Shown here: positions 18,301 to 28,937 of the stretch, in pieces
Layout: the number at the start of each line of letters is the position of its first letter
Position numbering within the stretch: position 1 is the first letter of the stretch
Assembly (NCBI GenBank): GCA_030248135.1
Contig: JASANC010004227.1
Coordinates: 141,062 to 205,061 of the forward strand
Origin: Theristus sp. LFF4_11
Taxonomy: Eukaryota > Nematoda > Chromadorea > Monhysterida > Xyalidae
Direction: 5' to 3'
DNA: 64,000 bases
Notes under the pieces: model-generated
Database searches by the model: none
What the model was told of the DNA's origin: nothing
The model's input: the letters and a program-made list of their open reading frames with translations, nothing else
Made by a program: the position numbers and the translations under genes

Positions 18301-19033
18301 CTACTGGTTCGCTTGCTGGCTGGTGATCTCGCCGTTGTTTCTTGTGGTGCGTCTCTTTGCGGCGTTTCTGATTCTGTCACTTTTGTACGTGCAGTTATGC
18401 GATAAGCAGCAAGCTGTGTTCGTTATTGCCAATAATAAATGTCGTTTCGCTTCAGGGCATGACCATCAACAGCTTCGTGCAGCTGCACGCCACCAAAGTC
18501 GGCGATCAAACGCTGCCCCGCTGGGCCCAAGCGATCGGCTGGTTGATTTCGTTGTCGTCTGTCCTGTGCATTCCGCTGTTTGCGCTCTATCATTCCGTGC
18601 GCACGTACATGAAGAAAGAGGTGCGCGCCAGATTTCCGACGTTTACATCGCGTGAATGTTCTCTCGTTTTGTCCTAAAGCAAGCCAACTGCCAATGGAGT
18701 GTGTGTGTGTTGCACAGCCGGATGGTTTTACAGCCACTGAACAGCCTCTGGTCGCCGGAGTTTCGACGCCTGTCGTACGCGGAGGCGGACGCTCAAACGC
18801 GCGGCGGCACACGGCCGAGCTCGCTGTACATGGGCGCCATACCGCTGTACGTGCATCGCATTCGCTCATCGGCCGCTGACGACGGCACTGTGAATTCGAA
18901 CTCGGCTGCAAACGCCGGCTGTGTGCTGCGACCGGTGAGCGCGTTGACGACCACCACCGTGCTCAGCAGGGCCACCCGGACGCCCGCCTCCAGCACGGAC
19001 AATGCCGCGAACCAGGCTGCGGCGCCGCTGTAG
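15382..19033 (+). CDS. SLC6 sodium- and chloride-dependent neurotransmitter/amino-acid transporter
   Basis: Fourteen exons: 15382-15604, 15793-15972, 16062-16217, 16281-16386, 16483-16615, 16817-16951, 17131-17237, 17308-17453, 17534-17664, 17739-17867, 18013-18112, 18237-18346, 18456-18640, 18718-19033; 718 residues. The 12-TM SLC6 fold is recognisable. TM1 begins near residue 62 (LALIGYSVGYGNIWLFPY), then PLFCLELAIGQYT (TM2), an extracellular loop with NGT/NWT/NTS glycosylation sites and a Cys pair, TM6 QVFYTYGIAFGVIITYSGYN, TM8 MMILIGIDSE, TM10 IYWFTLLSDY, and a Ser/Thr-rich C-terminal tail. Gly in GYGN, where monoamine carriers have Asp, points to the amino acid/GABA side of the family. 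Unusually, the conserved Arg of WRFPY is Leu, the substrate Tyr of TM3 is Phe, and the TM10 gate Asp is Ser. A second ATG two codons later (15388) is possible. The 18640/18718 junction is the least certain. Substrate unknown. Confidence 0.9.
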
Positions 19034-22000
19034 GCGCATGTCGCTCGCTTGTGCACAACGCACCGCTCAACGACTGTCTTCGTCGTTCCAGTTGATTTTG
19101 CTGTTTTTTTTCTCGTTGGCTGCAAGCTGCTTTTTGTTCCTGGTGCTCATTTGTCTACGTGTACGTTCGTTCGTTTGTTTTAGGCTTTTTCGCAAAGCAT
19201 TCGAGTTCTGGTAGCTCAAAAGGGTGTAAAAATTGAGGAATCTTCGGAACTTTCTGTGGGTGTTTTTGGTGCATTCTGACCACGATTTTTAGATAATCTT
19301 TTGCAGTTTCACAATTTCGTGTGCACGTTGTGTTGTGATCATTTGGCAAAATTTCTGTGGCTCTTCAGGATATTTGCAATTACCACAATTACCTTGTAAG
19401 AGTTTACAAAGTTCTAGTTGCCTGCCCAAATTTCGTTTAGTCCAGATGAAAACTTTTATTTATCCAAAAACCGTTTTGCAATGAAAAACGTTATTTAAGA
19501 TTTTTTCCGTGTTGTGCCTTCGTTGAATTCAAAATGAAAATTTAACAAAATATGGCCTTTCATCAGGATACTGCATTGAATGATAGTGAGAAAATAAAAA
19601 TCAGATTTGATTTAGAATCTGAAAGTTCTTCAACGCTGGGGGACAATGAAGATATGCCTAAACGAGCTACATACTTTGGGATGTGGGTGCAAGCAAAGGG
19701 CGCATGGAAAAGTGTAACTTTGAAGTTGCATGGGCATCAACAGCTACATAATTAAGGCAAATTGAAGTTCAAGGATACGACACCTGAAAACAACAGCGTA
19801 TAAGGTGAGCACTCCTCATCCTTTCCCAAAAATTAGCCGTGGCGGTGGGTTTATTTTGAATCAGAAACTTGTTGAATGCCCACGGAAGATAAAGAAAACT
19901 GCAACAAGCAACTTTGAATGAGGCGGAAAATGAATAGGGCGGAATGACTGCTGAAAGTTGAAACGGTGAACTTGAATCTCAATGTTCTGCTCTGCTAATT
20001 ACGGATCTGAACACAAAACACAATTTCCGCTGAAAACAAATTACAAAAAAACACAAAATAGAACAATGCAAAAAAATAAAGAACTAGAAATGAGTGGAAC
20101 AAAACACAAAGCACTCCTGAATCCATTCTTATCCATTCTCATTTTTTATAAGACTTTCCATTCCACTTTTTTTATAACTTTGGTTTTCTCTGCTTTTCAA
20201 AAGTTCCTTGAATGTAAATCTTTTCGGAATTTTCACCAGAGTATCGCACAAAGTTTTTTGTGTCAATTGCGTGTGTCGCATTGGTCCCGCATGTCATTTC
20301 GAAATTGATTTGTCAGATTCAATTTTCCACAGCAAAATGTATCAATATGACGTACCTATAGTTCAGACACTACATACACTTTATATTCAGCTTTTGATAT
20401 CTAATAAAAGTGTCTCACCCTCAGGTGGAATTAAGTTCATAGTGCCTTTGGTTTTCTGAGCAGAAGCATTCTCAAGAGAAGGCACCACTATTCTGCAGAA
20501 CTTACATGTTCTTGTTGCTAGTTTTGATAAATTTTCTTTCAAAAACTGCAACAATTTTGCATTTTGGAAGTATGTAAACCGTTAAGATTTGCAGTCCACC
20601 AGCTCAGAGCTTGCAAAACTGCAGCACGTCACCGCGGTGTGAAACGCGCGTTACGCAAAAACTCTGGTGAAACTTGCATTCTTGAATCGCGCGTCCGGGC
20701 GACATTTCAACGAGGCCACATTTGATTTGATGGATTGACAGACAATGAAAACGAAAATGACAAAATGAGTGCAACTGTGCAAGCTACTTTCTAAGAGAAT
20801 TCAAATACTTCGTCTCCTGTTGTTTTGTGGGGCCTATCATAAAAATGTTGTAACATTCAAAATGTAATTTTTGTGATAAAGACTTTTGGGAGCTGTCTGC
20901 TTCAACGCAAATGCAACCTTTGTGTATTATAGCAAATGAAAATAACAAATTGTTGAGTCACCGTTATTGACTGCTAAACAAATTGTTGAGTTTTTGTTGA
21001 CTTATTCTTTCAGTAAAAGGTCATCATATTCTGGACTGGACATTGTTTAGAAAAGCGTTTTTGCTGTTCAGAAAGTTGAACACGGAATTTTTCTTTCTGA
21101 ATTGTGTTCTTTGCATTTCATTCATCGTATTTTTTGTTTTCTGTGTGAAAACAATAATGCAGGTTGAACAACTGAAAAAGGTGATGAAACTAAAAATTGT
21201 ATCAGTTGCATTTTTATTCTATTTCCTCATTGCTTTTCAATTGTTACGCAAATAGCCCTGATATATTCGCTGAAACTTTTATAAAAACCGTTCGTCAAAT
21301 GCGGAACAAAGAAAAGAACAGAATACAAGACAGTTCAAAAACAAGCCAAACGAGAAGAAGCCTCAGCAGTACCCACATCACTCCGCGACATATACCACAA
21401 CACCATGCAAACCACGGAAACCATGCCACCACCACAACCAATCGCAAGAGTGCCGCGCAGTTCTTAAAACAAAAGCTTCTCTCTTTCATTTTTGCGAGTT
21501 CCAACGCAGCCACTTTCTCTTCAAAGCTGAGCATCGATTCAAGAGAGTGGAACAAAAGTCGTGTGCCGCTGTAAATAAGTGGGAGAGAGATAGAACGGCG
21601 GCCAGAACAGGAAAGACCGCGTGCAAGAAGAAGGAAACGAGAAGAAAAAGAGAAACCGAGAGCCAGCGCGGACACGATCCATGAACCGCTGCGTGGCGCT
21701 GCAGAGACGGCCGTAAAACGCAAAAACGAGAGGGGGCAGCTTCAGCGACTCGGCCGTTGCTTCTTGGTACGCACGCCTGGTCAGTGGCGTGTGCGAACGT
21801 TTGAGGCAACAGCGGCACTGTGCAAGTGCTGCGCTCTGATGGGCTGTTTGCGTGCGCTCGTAAACTGCGCGTCTGCATCATGGCAGCACTATCAGAGAGC
21901 AAGCTGCGCCAAAGAAGATACGACAAAGCGACGACGAAGCAAAGAAAGAACACACAGCCAATCATGACGAAATAAGCTGTGCCAATGCTGCTCGTGGTCG

Positions 22001-22304
22001 CACGCGACACACGCACAAAAGAGACACTCGGGCTCAGTGGTGTGCATTTAGTAGATCGGCATGGTGCTAAATAGTTCAAACGCTATGTTCGTTTGGGCGG
22101 TTTGCGTTCTGCAACGGTCGCGCGTTTAATCGACACACGCCTCTTAGGTCCCACAAAATGGCCTTGCGTGCGTGAGGCTACACGGCGCTCTAATGCTTGC
22201 TTATATGCTCTCTGGTACATTGGGTTTTATTGGTGGCGAAGTTAAACAAGACCAAAACGGAGTGATTTTTCAGCGTTTGTGGTCTGTGCCCGTCCGGTTT
22301 TGCG

Positions 22305-22460
22305 TGGGGGGGGTGTTTTTTGTGTGGGGGGGGGGGTTTTTTGGGGGGGGGGGGGGGGGCCTTTTTTTTTGTTTGTGTGGTGCGGGTGTGGGGGGGCGGG
22401 GAACAAAAAAAAAAAAAAAAACGGGGAGAGGAAAAAAAAAAATTGGGGGGGGGGGGGGGT
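22305..22460. repeat. Low-complexity G-run and A/T-run tract
   Basis: Long G homopolymers interrupted by T-runs, then A-runs, within about 155 bp. It resembles the tract at 7471-7747. The Gly/Pro/Phe open frames across it are artefacts of composition. Confidence 0.75.
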
Positions 22461-25400
22461 GTGCAAACTCGAGCATATAATGGACTGATGTCTCGTGTCA
22501 TTGGACCATACTTGCTTACTACTTTAATGTCGCATGCCAGAGCACATTTTATCTTCAACCGACCGTTGTTGTTGTTCTTTCTGGTCTCTCTTCTCTAAAG
22601 AAAGTGTGTCATCTCATTTTTTAAAAAGACGTTTTTTTATAAAAGTGTCCCTTTGAAAGTCCAGCGAGTAAACCTTATCACATAATACAGTGCAGATCGT
22701 TTATCATCACGCGTTTGTGTCGTTTGTGCTCGATATGTTGCACTGATGTGTCTGTATAAAAGCATATAAGCTGCGATTATGTTTATCAGCGTGAAAGTCG
22801 TGCATGATGCAGCATGTGGACGCGTTTGGTTCCATAGCGCTATCATTACGCACTGATACGCCCCTGGTTTGTAGTTTGTGCGCGTAAAGTCACGCAGCAC
22901 ACAAAGGCCCGTGTACTTGTAAGCGCGCCCCACGACTGCCGTGACGTCCATTTATTTGCTCGGGGTTCAAAGGACACGAACTTGTTTGCGTGCGTGTGTG
23001 TGCCTCCAACAACAAAAGTAGGCACTAAAGTGCCATTTGATTGAACGTGCGGTTGGTGGTAGGCGCTGAACCGCTGACCGTTTTGAAACGTGTGACACGT
23101 TGCTTGAGAGAAAGCAGGGACACGTGATGAGTCACGCAAAAGCAGTACGCTCTGACAATTACACAGAGCACGCACGCGCTGTCAATTCGACCAACCAGCG
23201 CATCTAAGCGGATTCAAATCCACGGCGCCAGCAAACGCAACGAAAATGATCTTGCGCAGCGTCCCACGAAGTTTTCACAAAGGAACTTTTTTGCGTTTCT
23301 GATGTGGTTTGCTGAGATTGAGTTCAACCCCGGAGGTATCAGCGTGTGCTGGTATTTTGCAATTATAATTCGCTGTGATCTGCGATGTATATGGTATGCA
23401 TGTTCACGTATGTATTTTGGAACTGCCATGCATATCCCGGCAAATGGAAATTTTGCCGAAAAAAGCTAGAAAATGTTGGGAAAACAATATAACGCGTGTG
23501 CTCTGACGCATCAACGCTTTGAAAACTCTTTTCAGAAGTGTGGGAAAATATTGTTACACGACAGCGCACCAGTCGGAAACAACACAACAACAACAATAAC
23601 AAAAGCAACAACAACAATAATGCAAACTGGAAACCGACAGAGGATGCGAGGAGTACATATATCGGCTCTGTGAGGATGCCCCGCGACACAATGCAGCCGT
23701 GGGGCGCGTTCGTTCACGCCAGCGTGCATTATGCGCTGCTTTTATACTGCTGCCAGTCCAGCTTTGTGTGCCGTGTGTGTCTGCGCCCTTACTGCACCAC
23801 ACAAACTTTGCGCACTGGTTCCTCCCGCTCGCTATAATATACACATTTTGTGTGTTTTTCCGTTGTGGATACACAGAAGCCTCATAATGTTTGTGCAAAA
23901 GAAAAGAGAGAAGAGTGATCAGCGTGGCCACTTTTCTGGTATATGTTTCTGTGTGTCTGGTGTCGTATCGTACACGTTTCGCACTGTTTTCCGCGGTTTG
24001 TAGTATACAACTTGCACTTTTCATTCCGCTCTGGGTACTCATCCGCATAGCACAGTGGCCAAATCAACTGCGCCCCTAAGTAGATGCGGTCAGATGGGTT
24101 TGAGTTTTTTGATTGGAAGTTCCCTGTGATCCTCCAATAGAATTCAGTTCATTTTTGTTTTTGTTTTGAAATAGAGGCTGAATGCAGTCACAGACTGTTG
24201 TTGTTTGTGTTGTGTTGTTCTTGAACCAGAAATGTTTGTGCTGCAAATGCACGTGTTCTTCAAGTGCGCGTGCCGTGTGTGTCAGTCTGACCAAAACTTG
24301 CATGTTCTCTCCTGTCGCGTTTTCTTTTTCGTCACCGAAAGCTGCCAGCTTGCTGCGAGCCGAACAAGAAAATGCATCTGCTGGCGCGGTCGCCGCGTTT
24401 GTTGCGTGTAAGAAAACATAAAGTACACACGGAGCAGGAAAAAAAGAAAAATTTCACAGCCGCCGAAGCGGCCGGCGCGCACATTATTTTTGCACGGAAA
24501 TCATCACCCCATAACCGAACTCCTTTTTTCGCCCCGCAAATGGCTGCCATTCGGTTTTTGCTGTCGATCTTCCGTTTTCAGCGTTTGTTTCTTGATGATG
24601 TGATAATGGCACGCATTTTTGAATGTGCGTTTTAGGGATAGAAGAACGATAGCGATGGAGTGCGTGAACTTTTTCTGTTGTTGTTTTTGTTGTGTCGCGG
24701 TCGATCTATGACAATGTTTGCGCGTTTTGTTGTTGTTCTCCGTGCTTCTTCTATCTCTCGTTGTCTGTTGTTCCTGTTATTTTGTTTAAAACGAGATTTA
24801 TTCGTCGTACGATGGTGACATAAAACTTTGGTTTTCAAAATTTTCCCCATCAACCGCGCGCGGCGGCCACACTTTTTCCAAGCCCTCTGGTCGTCTCTGC
24901 TCTGCGCGCCCATTATTATGAACTTGTAAAAATGCATTTTGCGTGTGCGCCCCCTCCCCGAGAACACTATGGTCATCTGTCAAAGCGCTCGACGCGGGCG
25001 ACATTTCAAAAGCGTCGAAATTGTAAAATGCAAAACAACACAGGCCAATAGGAAGAACACTTGGTGGAGAAAGTTTTTGCACTTTTGAACGGTGAAACAA
25101 AAGCGAAGGGGCAATGCTACAATGTACACAGCGTCACAAAGTTGAAAGGTGCCGCGCGCTTTTTCTCGAAGCCTCTGTGTGCTTCATTGCAGCCACGAAC
25201 TTCGTCGTTAATTGCATATGTCACGGTGTTTTCAGAGCTATAAGCTGCATGTGGCAAGGTGCAACGTGACATAATAAATTGCTGGTACATCAAAACAGCA
25301 GCGCTGTTGGAAACATTATAACATTTATTAGTCATCTGAAACAAAAGAATGCCGTCTGTGGCAGCCGTAGAAAAGAGTCGACCATAAAACATGGTCATGT

Positions 25401-26689
25401 CAGCCATTTTTTGTGGTGCTTCACTTCACTCTGGGTGACTTTTTCTGCAATTTTCTTTTAATTTTATGAAACATACCTAAATGCATTTGCCAAAAAACGG
25501 CAATTGGAGTGAGGAAGATAGCTTTATCAGTTTTCAGCTGTCTCACATTTGGCAGAACGACTTCCGCTGTGAATAAAAGAAATTGAAGGAAGAACTCTCT
25601 GCAGTTGTAGCATAGAGTTCAAGTTTTAAATGAAGGTTCAAATATGTTTACGCAAGTTTCGAGTTGGAGTTTTAGCAACAAGAACTGAGAGAATACTGTG
25701 TCATTTTGTTAAGTCGAGCAACTGATCCCAATTTTTGCCGGTCAGACAAATCCTGTCAACGTTATGTCTGTTTTTGAGCGAATCCAGGCGTTTTTTCACG
25801 TGTCCAGACTTTGAAACGTGTCAAATATTATTGGTCAAAACGTTGGATTTGACAAAAATAATTCAAGCTTAACATATTTCAAGTAGAATTTGTTTATGTG
25901 GCATGTATTTCACAGACCTTTTGTGTGAGGCACGTATCGTAATTTGCTGTTACAATACAAAATCGTGTCAAGAAACCCATTGCGTGTTTTTAACATGTAA
26001 TGCTAATCTACTCTTTACTGACACGATTCTGATTATGTTTCAGGAGTTGTGTTTGCAAAATCAGCTTTAGCACCGACAACAGAAATCAGTGCAGGCAGTG
26101 GTTTAGCGGACTTACCCCGCTCCATCCCCAGTTTTCCATCAGTCAGTTTTCGTTCCTCTCTCTGGACTTGTTTTTCCTCCTAAATTTCAAATAGGTAATT
26201 TCGTTCTTCGAATCAGTACCTTTTGTTCAAATATGACTTTTTTCCAAACTCTTTTATTTTTTTAAATGACGACGTGTGTTTTTTTCAAGCGTTCTTTTTA
26301 CTTACTTTTGTTGTTTGTTCAGACGTCATACGACATTCGCTTCATCTTTTGTCCTTTTGTAAGAGCTGCCGTAACAGCACTAGCAAACGTTTATCACATC
26401 ATCAATTGGACTGGGCCCAGTCGAACACAGTTGACTGGTTCAGCCAAGTAGAGTTATCCATCTTTTTTCGAAGGCCCCACCAGCACGAGCGTGTTTCGAA
26501 TGTCACAGAGTTGCAAAAAGCTCAATGCACTTTCACTGATTTTCACTGATAAATAAGAACTTGAGAGAAAACAGTTTGCATTTGTTTTGTTTTTCTTATT
26601 GGTTTTCATTCCAGACCACGTTGAAACTATTAAACCAACACACATTTGTTTGTACGTATTCGTAAAATTTTAGCTGCCTTAACATGTAC

Positions 26690-26800
26690 GGTATGACCGA
26701 ATAAATAAGGCACTCCTTGTGTTCTCCATCAATGCGGTATTTGTCGCAGACTAGGAGTGATCTTTTTGTAATTTTTTCATGTGTCACGATAATTTCAAAT
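26690..26800 (-). repeat. Dispersed coding-like repeat, copy 1
   Basis: The + strand stretch GAATAAATAAGGCACTCCTT ... TTCTCCATCAATGCGG is about 80 percent alike to 63540-63600. The minus-strand reading gives a short peptide around KYRIDGEHKECLIY, which looks like the edge of a FLYWCH/BED-type transposon-derived zinc finger. The family call is tentative. Confidence 0.35.
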
Positions 26801-26976
26801 CGAGTGTGCATGGGACAAAGAATGAACAGAAGCGCACGAACAAATTAGTCAATTTAAGAAATACGATTAATTTGAGACACAATTGGTTTTTTGAAAGTCT
26901 GATTTTCTTTCATTGAAATTTCGCGCGTTCCTTGCACCCAAAAAAGATGCCTCGTTTACTCGGGCATTCCGCATGT

Positions 26977-28074
26977 ACAGAGTGAGCCAAAAAAGGTTCC
27001 AATTCTAAAATGTTCTCACTGGCTTGTGCTGAAGTGTTTCGAGCTGAAAATTGGAACACTATTAGAAAACATTTGGAGGTTTTTTGGACCAAATTTTTGT
27101 CACGATATGTAGTCCCTGTCACTCACTACAGCAAACTATCTGGAAAATATGAAAAATCGACAAATGTTGTAAAATGCAGAGAGTTGATTTAGCTGTAACA
27201 AAAATCAAATGATGAACGTTGGTGACAACCCGAGTGTTCACAACACAAAAAAATATGAAAAAAGCAATATGCACAAACAGTAGCTTGAAAATTCCGAATG
27301 CCGAATTGCATTTGAACAGTCTTTGATCACCCTGATGTTTCGCTTCGAGTCTGAGCGTGCGTGAGCGGTTCTGCTCAGAACAGATGCAAATTTAACTTTC
27401 CAGAGGCAAATTGTTTTTTCCTTTTTTTAATTCACACAATTTGCAACTCTGATATTTTCACCACAGCAGACAAGTTGTTTTCTGCAGTGAAAGACGCAAT
27501 TCCATTTTCAGTCTTTGCTGCCATCATGGTTAAGTGTGGACGGCAGAGCAGCGAGTCTGGTCTGCCAATTGGTGGGAACATGCGAATAACTTTTCAACAG
27601 TGGTTCGGAAATTTCGTACAACAATTCAATTAGACCCCGCGTGACGATACATCAGTTCGGAAGTCAGTTTATGAGCAAGATAAACCGTGAGATTATGGAT
27701 AACCATTGTTTTTCGTCAAAAATTGCTATTTTTTAAAAATTACACTGTAAAAGTGAACTGATACGTGTAAGCCAAGAAAATTTGATCACAAAAAACTTCC
27801 CAAAGTGTTCTAACAGTGTTCAAAAATTTTGAGCTATGAGGTCCCTTTGTTACAGCTAAGTCCTCCCTTTGTATTTCACAACATTTATCGATTTTTCATG
27901 TTTTTCAGATATTCTGCTGTAGTGAGTGATAGGGGCAACATGCCGTAACAAAAATTTGGTCAGAAAAACCTCCAAATGTTTTCTAATAGTGTTCCAATTT
28001 TCAGTTCGAAACACCTCAGCACAAGCTAGTGAGAGCATTTTAGAATTGGAACCTTTTTTTTGGCTCACCCTGTA
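26977..28074. mobile_element. Non-autonomous mariner-like element with long terminal inverted repeats
   Basis: About 1.1 kb with inverted arms of about 215-225 bp (26977-27195 and 27850-28074). The outer ends read TACAGAGTGAGCCAAAAAAGG and, inverted, TACAGGGTGAGCCAAAAAAA. A TA dinucleotide lies at each end, as in Tc1/mariner insertions. Inside the arms the two sides share GAGCTGAAAATTGGAACACT-like sequence and TGTAGTGAGTGA with about 85 percent identity. The 650-bp middle has no transposase motif; the 90-codon frame at 27361-27633 is unremarkable. Confidence 0.85.
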
Positions 28075-28852
28075 TTTTTCTCGTCTTTTTGTTTATCTCT
28101 TATTTTCTCCTCAATACTGAATTGAAAAACTAGACCGTGTTTTCCTTCAGCAAGAGAATAAGGGGAATAATCAAAAAAATTTACTCGACTCAAATCAAGA
28201 TAAGATGCAAGATGCGCTACATTTATTTTTTCTTGTGGTCCTTTTTTCATTAATTCCGCTCCTGTTTACATGTTCCAGCGATTTATTTCGACGACAAAAT
28301 CAAGCCGGTGACTTCAGCAGAGACTTTGCGGCTAGTGTTAATGCGTTTCATTTAGATCCACCAGCGATTTGTGGCCGACCCGAGCGGTCAAAGGCGATTA
28401 ACTGTTTTTTTGAACCGCGGTTATCATTTTATTCTGTAGCTCATTTTTACATCAGTTTTACTTTTAGTAATTTGATCCAGGTTTATGCCGTATTTATCAT
28501 ACCCATTAATTCAGGAAACAGTTCAGCGGTGGAAACGTCCAGACAATTCAGCGAAACACCAAGAAGGAGTGCAATGCATTCTGTTCTTTCGATTTCGAAC
28601 TGATAATCAACAAATGGAGCGATTAATAAGAGATCGATAAATTCACTATTTACTGGCGCTATTCCGAAATGACGCTAATACGAACTGCGCAAACGGCGAC
28701 GCTTGAAGTGACGGTATGAACTCAAAGCTGTTGACGCGTCAAACGATCGCAGTCAGTTTTAAAATAAAACCCGAACAAGCGGCCAAAATTTGACGAGCAA
28801 AAAGTGCGACGCACGGTCGATCAGAGCGAGCAGGGTGGTGAATCGGAGCGAC
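28075..28852. other. Intergenic; possible promoter region of the exon at 28853
   Basis: AT-rich DNA that becomes GC-richer after about 28660. AAAATAAAACCC lies about 90 bp before the ATG at 28853. No exon recognised. Confidence 0.3.
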
Positions 28853-28937
28853 ATGCGCCCGGCGACGTGGCTGTCCGTGTGCGGCGTCCACTCACTGCTG
28901 TGCGCCATCACGTTCCTGTTCCATCATATCCGACCAT
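28853..28937 (+). CDS. Isolated first exon encoding a signal peptide, probably of a receptor-subunit gene
   Basis: The ATG at 28853 opens 28 codons: MRPATWLSVCGVHSLLCAIT, then FLFHHIRP. It is followed by a single T and a strong donor GTGAGTCG (phase 1). The hydrophobic core fits a secretory signal. The receptor exons downstream at 35798, 39543 and 43249 all accept phase 1. So does an internal acceptor-like CAG at 32798-32800 inside the first exon of receptor 1, which would give [15 protein letters not shown]. It may be an alternative start for receptor 1, or the missing start of receptor 2 with receptor 1 nested in its intron. No transcript evidence. Confidence 0.45.

Larger units (their letters stand above)
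19034..26976. other. Gene-poor intergenic region
   Basis: Nearly 8 kb without a recognisable gene. Contents: AT-rich DNA; a 67-codon frame at 19552-19755 without homology signal; a minus-strand 197-codon frame at 21486-22079 in a GC-richer patch; a possible transposase-like peptide fragment around 21298-21470; and low-complexity runs at 22305-22460. No RNA gene is evident. Confidence 0.5.

Noticed and set aside
15382..19033. Monoamine (dopamine/serotonin) transporter
   Set aside because: The TM1 position that is Asp in monoamine carriers is Gly (GYGNIW).
19552..19755. 67-codon frame starting MAFHQDTALNDSEK
   Set aside because: It looks like protein but is short, isolated and unspliced; no family recognised. 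Not strong enough to annotate as a gene.
21298..21470. Peptide with VPTSLRDIYHN as a MULE transposase fragment
   Set aside because: The resemblance is only an impression from memory; no catalytic motif is present and the frame stops soon after.
21486..22079. 197-codon minus-strand frame with hydrophobic stretches
   Set aside because: No domain, no splice structure, biased composition and no neighbouring support; likely chance.
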